In this document: positions 1-8,800 of the stretch, in pieces
How the letters are laid out: every line of letters starts with the position of its first letter
Numbering within the stretch: the stretch's first letter is position 1
Source: a virus
Virus record (IMG/VR): IMGVR_UViG_3300025927_000018
Coordinates: 1-34,913 of that record
Direction: 5' to 3' (one strand)
Length of the DNA: 34,913 nucleotides
Program-made: the position numbers and the translations under genes
Notes under the pieces: model-generated
Databases searched by the model: none
The model's input: the letters and a program-made list of their open reading frames with translations, nothing else
What the model was told of the DNA's origin: nothing

Positions 1-291
1 GAAGAACACGACCACGAGCACGTTGGCGTCGAAGAGGAAGTTGCCGAAGCGGAACGTGATGCCGGTGAAGGGCGTCTTCGGCGGCGTCGGGTCGATCTGC
101 TTCGACGCGCCGAGCCACTGCGGCACCAGCAACTGGAGACCGGCGAAGATAAGTCCGACGCCGATCGTCGCCACGGACAGCACGAGCCGCGAGGTCTTCT
201 GGAAGCGGCGGACGACGAGGTACTCGACGACCATGCCGGCGACCATCCCCGAGCCGAGCGCAAAAGCGAGGACTGCGATGCGGAGCTTCAC
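1..291 (-). pseudogene. branched-chain amino-acid ABC transporter permease, internal fragment
   Basis: Read on the minus strand from base 291, the frame stays open for 97 codons to the window edge. It gives a hydrophobic product with a stretch like VVRRFQKTSRLVLSVATIGV followed by a membrane-like LIFAGLQLLVP segment. This is characteristic of LivH/LivM-type inner-membrane permeases that import branched-chain amino acids. Such proteins normally have about 65-70 residues with two or more membrane helices before this motif, and those are missing here. The first possible start, GTG at 291, overlaps the stop of the neighbouring phage-like gene by four bases (GTGA), which is probably accidental. 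Codons end almost always in G or C, unlike the phage genes. I read it as a truncated chromosomal gene at a junction, not a phage gene; it also runs off the window, so its other end is unknown. Confidence 0.7.
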
Positions 292-836
292 TGGGTCACC
301 GCCGTTCCCTCGGCCGCCAGCCGGGCCGCTTTGGCCGATGCGGTTTCCCACTCCCAGCCCGTCATCGCGAACGGTGGGGCCTGGTAGATGTGGAACGTGA
401 CCACATTCCCGTCCGGGGCCGTCACGGAATCGCCTTCCTTGAACACCGGATTGCCGTGCCCATCGAACGCGGCCGGCGTCCAGGTGTAGACACCAGGGGT
501 CGGGCTCTGTGCGCCTACGGGGTTGGTCGTTGGAGGCGGAGGAGTTGGTGCTGGATGCGCCGGAGGATAGTCGGCTGCATCAATCGAAACCTTGATAGTT
601 CCGGGTAAGTTCTGCCACTTGTCGGGGACGACCTTATCCCCATCGTGAAGGCGGATCGCCATAACCAGACCCGCATCCCATCCGTTGATGTCGATGGCCC
701 AGTCAATCAGGTAGCCCTGATCGTGAAGATGCGCGGCGAGCGCTTGCCGCTCCGCGCCACCTCCGACCATTGCTCGCAACGGCTGGTACGCATCAGGCTT
801 TGAATCCCAGTAGATATCGTTGGTTAGATAGGTCAT
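288..836 (-). CDS. hypothetical phage protein with proline-rich linker
   Basis: A 182-residue protein of unrecognised family. The ATG at 836 follows AAGAGGA at good distance. Residues 1-85 are an alpha/beta-looking segment containing GWDAGLVMAIRLHDGDKV. Residues about 92-115 form a Pro/Thr-rich linker (HPAPTPPPPTTNP). The C-terminal part, with GNPVFKEGDSVTAPDGNVVTFHIYQ, reads as beta strands and could be a small carbohydrate-binding-like or tail-associated module; this is inference. There is no signal peptide. It lies 15 bases downstream of the HNH gene on the same strand. Its stop sits exactly where the foreign permease fragment begins, so the last few codons could have been altered by the join. 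Confidence 0.6.
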   Translation of the reverse strand: MTYLTNDIYWDSKPDAYQPLRAMVGGGAERQALAAHLHDQGYLIDWAIDINGWDAGLVMAIRLHDGDKVVPDKWQNLPGTIKVSIDAADYPPAHPAPTPPPPTTNPVGAQSPTPGVYTWTPAAFDGHGNPVFKEGDSVTAPDGNVVTFHIYQAPPFAMTGWEWETASAKAARLAAEGTAVTQ

Positions 837-851
837 ACATTTTCCTCTTTT

Positions 852-1355
852 CTAATTTGGTCTTGGAGCATTGAGAAGTGCATATTCGCAGAAGTGCTCA
901 AACGCGGCAAAGTTGTAGGCAGTAGCCGCATCGACCTCGTCTTTGAAATACCCGATATTAATGCGCTTACCGCGAACGTTGACCCTGGCGCGCCACTTGC
1001 GGGTTTCCTTGTTCCAGTCCACGCCCTTGAATGTTGAACTTGTGGCTGCCATCTTCCTGGCGTTTGCCTGATTCTGACTCTCTGAGGCCGGTCGAAGGTT
1101 GAGGCGTTGGTTGTTCAGTCCGTTGGTATCCGCATGGTCCACATCCGAGCTACACGCCAAGATCATCTTGTGCATACAAATGTGAGACTGCCTGCCGTTG
1201 ATCCGAAGACAGCGTCTAGCGTAGATTCTGGGACTAGCGCCGTTCGCTCTTTTCTCGACCACTGCGTGCCATTTAAATTGTGCTAGCCGCTCGTAGTCCT
1301 CTTCATCAACGAGGGCCACGAAGCCTCTGGTGAGTGGTATTGTTTTAGCAGCCAT
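852..1355 (-). CDS. HNH endonuclease with AP2 DNA-binding domain
   Basis: A 167-residue homing-type endonuclease common in phages. Residues about 60-100 hold the HNH core, with a DVDHADTNGLNNQRLNLRP pattern followed by QNQANAR. Residues about 107-162 match an AP2 domain (FKGVDWNKETRKWRARV, then GYFKDEVDAATAYNFAAFE and a final LLN), which binds DNA. I chose the ATG at 1355 because GGGAGGG lies five bases upstream. The frame extends to 1439, but those residues look non-coding. It is free-standing, not inside another gene. Such enzymes usually spread themselves into related genomes; some phage HNH proteins help terminase, but this one sits far from the terminase genes. Confidence 0.85.
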   Translation of the reverse strand: MAAKTIPLTRGFVALVDEEDYERLAQFKWHAVVEKRANGASPRIYARRCLRINGRQSHICMHKMILACSSDVDHADTNGLNNQRLNLRPASESQNQANARKMAATSSTFKGVDWNKETRKWRARVNVRGKRINIGYFKDEVDAATAYNFAAFEHFCEYALLNAPRPN

Positions 1356-1432
1356 ATGAACCCTCCCGTGGTTCCTGTGGTCAGGGCTCACGCTCTGCTG
1401 ATAACAGTGCGTGGGTCCGCCTACCATTTTAC

Positions 1433-1470
1433 CCGACATTTTGTGAATTAAAACGTAGAATTGCGATTAT
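1433..1470 (+). promoter_or_regulatory. candidate promoter for the PEP-CTERM/FkbM cassette
   Basis: The only sizeable non-coding gap (1356-1591) lies between divergent genes. On the plus strand TAGAAT at 1456-1461 is a good -10 box, with CCGACA 17 bases upstream at 1433-1438. An alternative is TTGTGA (1441-1446) with GATTAT (1465-1470) at 18 bases. A minus-strand TAAAAT near 1424-1429 could serve the HNH gene. The gap is A/T-richer than its surroundings. These are consensus matches by eye assuming a sigma70-type factor. Confidence 0.35.
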
Positions 1471-1591
1471 GTTTTGGGGCTGCCGGGCTGAACTACCGAC
1501 CGGGGGATAGTGGTAGGCTTTTAGGCGGTGACCGAGGAAGGCGCGAACCAACCCCGATCACCTAGCACTTCACGAAAGGATGTTTCGTAAA

Positions 1592-2275
1592 ATGCGTCTC
1601 TCGATTGTACTCTTCTCACTGCTCGCCCCCGCGGCGTTCGCCAGCACACTGACTGAGCCGATCCCCACCGTCACAACGACCTGCACCGTGAATCAGTCTC
1701 CGGTCCAGTGCGGCGGGTTTTTAGCCCCTGGCGCTAACGCCTACGGCGACGTGAGCGGACTGAATACCGCCGAGGGCGTGTCCATTAACCTCACTGCGGA
1801 AGTCTGGACAAATAGCCAGATTCAGCAGGCCAGCGCTCTCGCATCGCTTGACTTCCTTGGTGCGACCGATGGGCCGCAGCGATCCGGTTACGCGACCTAC
1901 TCGATCTATACCGATGGCGATCATGGCGGCGATGCTGGCATCTTCGCGACCGGAATGATCGAGGGATTGGCCAGCAACCCGCTCATAGGAACTCAGGGCG
2001 TTGTGGTTCATGGATCTAACGCGCCATTCCAGCTCGGCGTGCCGTTTGAGGTTCAGGCATCGGTTCTGGCAAACAGCTTCTTTGCCTATTCCGGAGCTGG
2101 CGGAGTTACTCAGATACAGCTTCAATTGTTTGAACTAGACGGAACGCCAGTAACGATCTTCGATCCGCCAGCCACGGCGATTCCAGAGCCAGCTTCGTGG
2201 GCACTAGTCGCCGCAGGGCTTGGCATTGTTGGCGGCTTCTCGACCATTAATTCCAGGACGAAAGGATTGGTTTGA
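1592..2275 (+). CDS. PEP-CTERM sorting domain exported protein
   Basis: A 227-residue secreted protein. It begins with a signal peptide (MRLSIVLFSLLAPAAFA, cut before STL). It ends with the PEP-CTERM sorting tag: IPEPASWALVAAGLGIVGG is the Pro-Glu-Pro motif plus a membrane segment, followed by a short basic tail with R and K. Proteins of this class are cut by an exosortase and released to the surface or matrix of exopolysaccharide-producing Gram-negative bacteria. The middle is Ser/Thr/Gly-rich beta sandwich-like sequence with two cysteines near the N terminus (TTCTVNQSPVQCGG), which could form a disulfide. The start at 1592 is preferred over 1580 because GAAAGGA directly abuts the earlier ATG. 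It overlaps the next gene by four bases if that starts at TTG. No exosortase is in the window, so sorting would depend on the host. Confidence 0.85.
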   Translation: MRLSIVLFSLLAPAAFASTLTEPIPTVTTTCTVNQSPVQCGGFLAPGANAYGDVSGLNTAEGVSINLTAEVWTNSQIQQASALASLDFLGATDGPQRSGYATYSIYTDGDHGGDAGIFATGMIEGLASNPLIGTQGVVVHGSNAPFQLGVPFEVQASVLANSFFAYSGAGGVTQIQLQLFELDGTPVTIFDPPATAIPEPASWALVAAGLGIVGGFSTINSRTKGLV

Positions 2276-3144
2276 CCATGCGTACTTTACGGAGTATGCT
2301 GAACGCACCCCGCACCGGGTTTCAGCATTACTCATTCCGCCACCGCATAACGGCCTGGGTTAGTGCCACCCTGTTCGACGGCATCACGTACACGTCTCGC
2401 CACGGGCTGACGCGCGGAATGAAACGCCGCGGAGGATTGGGCTGGTTGCCGATCTCCCCCGCCAAAACCCCGGAAGAGCGTTTTTGGGAGACACTGGACC
2501 TTCGCGACGCCGTCGTGTACGATGTTGGCGCGTTCCATGGGTTGCTGACCCTGCATTTTGCACGCTCCTCCAAGCACGTAGTCTCGTTTGAGCCGACCGC
2601 AGAAAACCGGGCGCGCCTCGAACAGAACATCGCGTTGAACCGATTGACTAACGTAACCGTCAGACCAGTCGGCCTCGGATCAGCTAAAGAGATGCGGCTG
2701 ATCCGGTACGACTCACTCGTGCCGGGCGGCGCAACCGTCGACTTCGGAGAACCCATTAAAGAGCGGCGCTCGCTCGACTACGGCTACACCCACCACGGCG
2801 TCATCTCTGCGTTCAACACTCAGCCGGTTAAGATCACGACGATCGACCAGGACATGGCTGAGTACTCATTGCCCGTGCCCTCATTCGTCAAGATAGATGT
2901 GGAGGGTTTCGAGCTGCAGGTTTTGAAGGGCGCGAAAGAGTTGCTCAGTGCCCACCACCCGAAGCTCTTCCTGGAAATGCACGGGGCTACGCTTAGCGAG
3001 AAGGAGCGGAAGGTGGCGGAAATCGTTGCGCATCTGAGTGACTTGGGCTACTCAATCACACACGTTGAAACTGGAAGCCGCATTACGACGGGAAACTCCA
3101 TCGTGGCGCGGCAAGGGCATCTTTACTGCACCAACGCCGGATGA
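2272..3144 (+). CDS. FkbM family SAM-dependent methyltransferase
   Basis: A 290-residue O-methyltransferase of the FkbM family. The SAM-binding motif VVYDVGAFHGLLTLHFA is at residues about 81-97. The motif after strand beta-2, SFEPTAENRARLEQN, is at 105-119. The family signature FVKIDVEGFELQVLKGA is at 205-221, followed by KLFLEMHG. Family members methylate sugars or small molecules, often in surface polysaccharide or lipopolysaccharide gene clusters; the substrate here is unknown. The start is either TTG 2272, whose TTGA overlaps the preceding stop and which has AGGA five bases upstream, or ATG 2278. It forms a two-gene unit with the PEP-CTERM gene and ends 12 bases from the convergent minus-strand series, with no clear terminator. 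I infer an envelope-modifying cargo gene. Confidence 0.9.
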   Translation: MTMRTLRSMLNAPRTGFQHYSFRHRITAWVSATLFDGITYTSRHGLTRGMKRRGGLGWLPISPAKTPEERFWETLDLRDAVVYDVGAFHGLLTLHFARSSKHVVSFEPTAENRARLEQNIALNRLTNVTVRPVGLGSAKEMRLIRYDSLVPGGATVDFGEPIKERRSLDYGYTHHGVISAFNTQPVKITTIDQDMAEYSLPVPSFVKIDVEGFELQVLKGAKELLSAHHPKLFLEMHGATLSEKERKVAEIVAHLSDLGYSITHVETGSRITTGNSIVARQGHLYCTNAG

Positions 3145-3156
3145 TGGCCTGGGGTC

Positions 3157-5217
3157 TCACTGGAGTACCACCCGGCCACTGACCACGGACTTTCCGTTCA
3201 GCACTCCAGGGCTCGTCGAGATTAGATCTCCGTAATAATGCTCTACCGTCTGCGCCCCTGTTCGGAGAGCGACCGAGTTAAACGAGACCGAGTAGTCCTG
3301 TGACGCTGACTTGCCGTCTTCGGGGTCCGTGTCCCAAGCGTGTGAAAAGAGATCATCCCCCTCATCGCGATAAGTCGTATCTCCGGTGTAGGCGTAGTAC
3401 CAGTAGAAAGCCTCAGTCGCAACCATTCCGCCAAGGTGTTGATAGTTCGCGGCGTTGACGCCGCAATTTCCCTGCTGGTCCGGCTGAATCCAAAGATACT
3501 GCGGAGTGTCTGAGCACCCTGGACTTCCATCCGCATAAGGAACATTCATGAAAACGTGGTTTACCACGTTCGCATAAATGTAATCGTTGTATCGCTTGAT
3601 GACGTAGGGAATGCGGGGATCGTGAGATAGCGGCCAGTCTTCGATAAGCGCGTCTACTCCATAGCCGCCAAGATACCCCTGAACCCATCGGTAGGAGTTC
3701 GATGGGGTTTCGGTCATGCTGAGCAGAATCGTTATCGCCGCATCCCGCAACTTTTGGTGATTAGGGCACGAAACACTGCCGTATTTTATGATCGCGATAC
3801 AGTCCTTTAGTGACCAAGCAACCTGTCGCATCCCGTCCTGAATCCACTCCGTGGCGGGCCCTGCTGCCGTGTAGGCATTATTTATCATCAGGTCGCCAGC
3901 CGCCTTGTACGTTCCGCCACCAAAGGCACGCTCCGCGAGGTACTGGTTCTCAGTGAAATGGGCGTAAGTGACCATATTCCCGCCGTTGGATGTTATATAG
4001 TCCCTGGTGTTGGTCGCGCCTTCTTTCCCGCAGACATTTTGGTACGCCGGGTTCCCGGTATACTGCGTCGTATTGAAATAGAAATTGAACCAGTAATAGA
4101 ATCCAACTCCGGTGGACGTGCTAGGAATTATTTCCGTTGGCGTGCTGAAGGCCACTCCTGACTGCGCGGAGATGCTCGACCCTAAAGTACCGGAGGTAGC
4201 AGAAATATAAGTGAACGCATACTGGCCAGTGTTATTCCCTGGCCCTCCCAATCCTGGCTTTGCAAGCTGCACGGATGTCATCGCTGGAGTGAACTGATCA
4301 CCGCTAGTCCATGTGATCGAAGTGCCAGAAACGCTTACGACACCGGATAGGGGAACCGCCGTCAACGTACAGAAATTCACGGGCCCAGCACCAGCGCAAT
4401 TTGAACCCGGACAAGGTTGCGCCGTCATGCGGGTTTCCCATGCAGACTTCCCTGGCATGGACGTGAAAGATACCGGAGGGGTATAGCTGATGTTCGGCGG
4501 GGAGATTACGTTGATGTTCCACGAAAAAGACTGACAGCGTGTGCTAGTGCTGGTGGCGCAGAGGTTCCACGTCGTTGTGGATGTTCCTGGAGTCGCGTTC
4601 GATGGAGGCGTGACCATAACGCAGATCGTGCTTCCGGAAAGATTATGCGGATGTCCGTTCACTAGAGTTGAAACCGCTTCACACGCGCGCGCCGTGAACG
4701 GATCATTGTAGTACGCAAACGTTGTGCCCACCGGGAAACCTGTGGGGTCTGAATCCACGTATGATTGATTACCGGAGGTGAAATCGTACACCGATCCGGT
4801 TAGCGTTCCGGTTCCGGAGCTTGATACGGTTACAGTGGTGCCGGTACATGGGGTGTTGAAATAGATTCCAAACCCAGCCTGTTCTATCTTGAAGTTATTT
4901 CCTGAAACTTGGCAAATTCGATAATTGGCTGGCTCCTGATCCACTTCGCCATAAGTCCCTCCTGGAAGCGTCCCAGTAGAATCCAGATTAAAGGAGTCCC
5001 CGTTGACCGGAGTGTACGTGCCGTCTCCGGTGAAGATGCTAGTGCTCGCGTTGACGGTGAACGTGAAGGATGGGACCGGGCGAAATTCACAAATGGAAGT
5101 GTACCCGGCGATGATGGTGTAAGGGCACATCATCTCCACAACGCGAACGTGTGGAACGGTCGTCTGAGCGGAAAGGGCCGCGGCGCCCAGCGACAAAATG
5201 AGAAGCAGTTTCTTCAT
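3157..5217 (-). CDS. exported cysteine-rich protein, possible alpha/alpha-barrel enzyme domain
   Basis: A 686-residue protein starting with a clear Sec signal peptide (MKKLLLILSLGAAALSA, cut before QTT). Residues about 20-370 are Gly/Ser/Thr-rich beta modules, including Ig-like stretches such as SVYDFTSGNQSYVDSDPTG. From about residue 410 the sequence turns helical and aromatic (NQYLAERAFGGGTYKAAGDL, YLGGYGVDALIEDWPLSHD, MVATEAFYWYYAYTGDTTYR). That resembles alpha/alpha-toroid sugar lyases or hydrolases, but I cannot name a family. I count 16 cysteines after the signal peptide. The last residues (VLNGKSVVSGRVVLQ) resemble the end of the 1148-residue protein encoded upstream. The ATG at 5217 lies just after the previous gene's stop. 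It is the last gene of the minus-strand series. Confidence 0.75.
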   Translation of the reverse strand: MKKLLLILSLGAAALSAQTTVPHVRVVEMMCPYTIIAGYTSICEFRPVPSFTFTVNASTSIFTGDGTYTPVNGDSFNLDSTGTLPGGTYGEVDQEPANYRICQVSGNNFKIEQAGFGIYFNTPCTGTTVTVSSSGTGTLTGSVYDFTSGNQSYVDSDPTGFPVGTTFAYYNDPFTARACEAVSTLVNGHPHNLSGSTICVMVTPPSNATPGTSTTTWNLCATSTSTRCQSFSWNINVISPPNISYTPPVSFTSMPGKSAWETRMTAQPCPGSNCAGAGPVNFCTLTAVPLSGVVSVSGTSITWTSGDQFTPAMTSVQLAKPGLGGPGNNTGQYAFTYISATSGTLGSSISAQSGVAFSTPTEIIPSTSTGVGFYYWFNFYFNTTQYTGNPAYQNVCGKEGATNTRDYITSNGGNMVTYAHFTENQYLAERAFGGGTYKAAGDLMINNAYTAAGPATEWIQDGMRQVAWSLKDCIAIIKYGSVSCPNHQKLRDAAITILLSMTETPSNSYRWVQGYLGGYGVDALIEDWPLSHDPRIPYVIKRYNDYIYANVVNHVFMNVPYADGSPGCSDTPQYLWIQPDQQGNCGVNAANYQHLGGMVATEAFYWYYAYTGDTTYRDEGDDLFSHAWDTDPEDGKSASQDYSVSFNSVALRTGAQTVEHYYGDLISTSPGVLNGKSVVSGRVVLQ

Positions 5218-5219
5218 GG

Positions 5220-5840
5220 CTAGAGCAGCGTCAGAATCATGTACTGGATGTAGCAGACGCCACCGCTGTCGTTGGTTCCTGCCGTTGGATTGCCCCACGC
5301 GCTGCCAGCGGTGAAGCCGGAATTGTTATAGCGCGAGTCCGTGGTGATCGAGAGTGGAGTGGGGCAATTTCCAGACTGGTAGCCGATTTGGTGTGCCGGA
5401 TCATCGTTGTTTTGAGCAATCCAATAGGTGGTGTTCGCGGTCAGCGTCCCGCAACCGGAAAGCGTGTACGTGGTGAACGCATTTGCTGATGGCGTTACGC
5501 CGGTAGTGCTGCTGCAAATGGGCGCGTTCCCCGGACAATGCGTTCCGGCCCCACAGCCCACGGTGGTATCAGGGTAGATCGCCGCGAATATGTGGACTCC
5601 GACAGCTCCGCCGTAAATCTGTACGCTCGTCACCGTATAGCCGTTGGTGTTCGACCCCGTGGTACATGGAGTGAACGCTGCCAGATTGTCAACGTTCGAT
5701 TGCAGGGTCGGGCTGGTACTGACGGTGTTTCCGCAGTTGAACGTTCCGCCGCCGCTTGCCGCTTGAGATGCGATCAGCATCGACACTTGCGCGTGGGCGA
5801 ATCCGTCGCAAAGAAGGATGAGGGCCAGTAGAGTTTTCAT
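5220..5840 (-). CDS. exported cysteine-rich beta-sandwich protein
   Basis: A 206-residue protein with a signal peptide (MKTLLALILLCDGFAHA, cut before QVS). The mature part is Gly/Thr/Asn-rich and resembles extracellular beta-sandwich modules in which a 'tLtanTtYWia' strand closes the domain (here TLTANTTYWIAQNNDDP). Eight cysteines follow the signal, suggesting four disulfides and an oxidising location. No enzymatic motif was recognised. The start overlaps the stop of the 1148-residue gene by one base (TAATG), so the two are probably translated together. It could be a fibre tip, adhesin or accessory exoprotein. Confidence 0.7.
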   Translation of the reverse strand: MKTLLALILLCDGFAHAQVSMLIASQAASGGGTFNCGNTVSTSPTLQSNVDNLAAFTPCTTGSNTNGYTVTSVQIYGGAVGVHIFAAIYPDTTVGCGAGTHCPGNAPICSSTTGVTPSANAFTTYTLSGCGTLTANTTYWIAQNNDDPAHQIGYQSGNCPTPLSITTDSRYNNSGFTAGSAWGNPTAGTNDSGGVCYIQYMILTLL

Positions 5841-8800
5841 TAGTGTTTTACCTGTCCAGAAGAAAGCACTTTTCCGTTGAGGACCAGTCCGCCCGATGCG
5901 GCTCCGCTGGCGATCACGATACTCAACGGGTCCGTGGCCGTATCGAAGGCCACCGTAAAACTGTACGTTCCCGGAGTCGTAGGCGTGCCGGTGATGGTGC
6001 AGGTTGGGCCGGAGCCGCTAGAGCAGCCAGACAGGCCGGTAGGGAGTGAGCCAGACGAAATACTGAACGTGCTGGTGCCGCAGTTGGTTTCGGTTAGGGT
6101 TTGCGAGTAGGAGACGCTGACTGTGCCGCTTGGCAGACTGGTTGGCGTTATCAGACAAACGGGCGTGCCGCCAGCGTTAGGCTGGAAGACGAAGGCGTCC
6201 TGGTTGAAGTCGTTCACCACCGCAAACGTATCGAGCGGGGCGAAGTAGGAGAACCGGCTGTACATGCCGGTGTTGTTTGAGCCGGAAGTGGGACCTCCCG
6301 TGAAGCTGCTGATCGCGGTACAGGTCAGGGTATCGACAGTCGCGCCCTTCGTGAGTCCCGAGATGCTGTACAGTGTGCTGCCGCCGTTCGAGGCGTATGC
6401 GTAAATCAGCCCATCCACGGGACGATAGGCGAGGCCGGGAGCATCGCCGTTCAGAATGGCCAAGCAACCCGAGGTATGAGTGGAGAGATCTATTACGGTG
6501 AACGTGCCGCCCACGCTTACGTCAATCTTGTACGCGATGCCCGCACCCATAATTAGAACTTCTTGCAGGTTAGTGTCGAGGGTGATGTTTGCGGTTGTGC
6601 AGTTCGATCCGAAGCAATCCGGGATTCCGGGCTGTGAGGCTGATCGGAGGATGTACTGATTCGCCAGCACGCCATTCTGTGTAGCGCCCGTGGGGTTGTA
6701 TTCCATCATGGCGCTGGAACTGCCGTTCACGATGGTCAGCATGTTGCCGGTCCACGGGGCATAGACCGTATAGGCGTCCACTTGGCTAGTTAGGGTTGTC
6801 GGATCGATGGGGCTACCCACGGCAACAGTACAGGTCACTGAGCAGTTAACTGGGTCCTTGGCCGTCCATGTGGTCGTGCCGATGTTGAAGAGTTCCGTAT
6901 CGTGATTCCCGGTGCCGTTGCCACAGTAGGTCCCGCCGTGGAACTTGTACATGGAGTCCAGAGCGGGGTGGTAGAAGATCCCACCATAGGTGTGAACCGA
7001 GTTCGCGGAACCATCGCCGTTCAACGCGGGACAAGTGTTATAGGTCGTTTGCGTGACCTGACTGGGATTGTTGATTCGCGTCATCGTGGGCGTAATGAGA
7101 TTGATATTCAGGCAATACATCTCATTCCCGCCGTAGTCGGTGTGCCCGCCGCCCCAAATACACAATTGAACTGGCTTTCCGGGGGCCTGTCGCAAGATTG
7201 CGCTATTCCACGCGCGGATGACATGGGGACAATTAGTCTGATACGGGTAGGCGCTCCCGCCGTTTTGGACTGAACCGCTTGCTCCATCGGCTGGGCAGAT
7301 TGACGTGGAGATCTTCGCACCCGTCAGATCCGTCCAGCCCTGTGACCATGGCTGAATCTCAAGAGCGCCCATGGACGGCGTTGTATCGGCAAAGGCGCGG
7401 CCAGCGAGATCATAGTTCGGGATTCCAGTTGCCGTCCCGGTGTACTTCGCTGGACTGGTGGACTGTAAATGGAAGTCAAACGAAGTCGCTGCCGAGTTGT
7501 AGTATGTGATCGACGCCGCCACGAACTTTGGATCAGCAACGGAGCAGTTCGTGTTCGCCGATGCGAGCGGGGTTAGCTGCGTGCAAGTATACGGTTGCCA
7601 GCCATAAGGAGGTGTATCCCCTACTTGAAGCAGGCCAATGATCCCCGTGCCGCCGCTGCCGTCTGACTGGAAACCGATGTTATTGTTGAACACCGTCGAT
7701 GACAGCCAACTGGCACAGTCGGTCCCACAGCGATAGTCTGAAGGAGAATTGTCGTAATAGATGAACGACGGATACTGTCCGCCAAATCCGTAATTGACGA
7801 CGATGTTATTGCGGAAGGTGTTCGACCCGAAAGCCGTTCCTGTGCAGGTTGAAGTAGTGCATAATCCTCCGGGGAAGTGGGCCACGACAATGGCATACGA
7901 ACCGTTGTTCGTGCCTCCGGTGTAATCCTTCCCGGTCTGATAAACAACGTTGTTCTCGATGACGTTGCCCGTTTCGCTATAAGGGCACACCGCATAATCG
8001 TTCTGTGGGGCGCAAGTACAAGGCGCGTTGGCTCCTGGTCCGCAGTTCGACAAGCCTTCATTACCGTTGTAGGTTCCTAACTCGATCCCTCCCGACGCAT
8101 TGTTGAAGCTGAGATTTCCCCGTATGAAGGAGTTTGTGACGCCGTTCTGAAATGATATGCCCTTGATGAGTGTGTTGTAGACTACGTTCTGATCGAAAGC
8201 CACGTTCGACATCCGGCCATTCAAGTGGACGCCGTTGTAGTCCTCTCCGTAAAGTAGATTGCGCCTCACGGTGATGTCTTGCGATGTCAGCGCCCGCGAT
8301 CCGAGATAGATTCCGTGCTGGCAGGAGCCGCCGCCACAAGCATTATCGTGGAAGGAATTGTACTCAATCAGAATGTCGTGGAGGCCGTTGAACGCGCTGA
8401 CCCCGCCGAGGCCACAGGCCGTATAGCATTCGTTGTGACGGACGGTGATGTGATGCCACGCTGCCACGCTGGCCGTGTCGAGCGTCCCGCCGTCGATGAA
8501 TCCGTTATTCCCGAAGATCCCCGTGGCCTTGAATCCATCGAAGGTCAGATAACTCTGCCCGACAGTTTCAAAGGCTGTATTGCCGGTTCCGTTCTCATCG
8601 AAGAGAACAGACTCTCCAGGGTAAGCCATGAAGACGATGGGATTGCCGGAAGATCCAGAGCCTGGAGACATCAGAGCTTCGGTGTAGGTTCCGGCCCGCC
8701 ACAATACGAGGTCGTTAGCCGCCAGGGACGTTCGGATGTGTGCAAATGTGGCGCAAGGTGTTGAGATGGCGCTTGTCCCGTTCGTGTCGTGGCAGGTGTT

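Noticed and set aside
852-1439. Upstream extension of the HNH gene to 1439
   Set aside because: The ATG at 1355 has a strong GGGAGGG site; the added residues look non-coding and would cover the promoter region.
1493-1516. Short inverted repeat CTACC/GGTAG in the divergent gap
   Set aside because: Only five pairs with a long loop; expected by chance.
3140-3160. Possible terminator between the converging FkbM gene and the minus-strand series
   Set aside because: No stem followed by a T-run on either strand in the 12-base gap.
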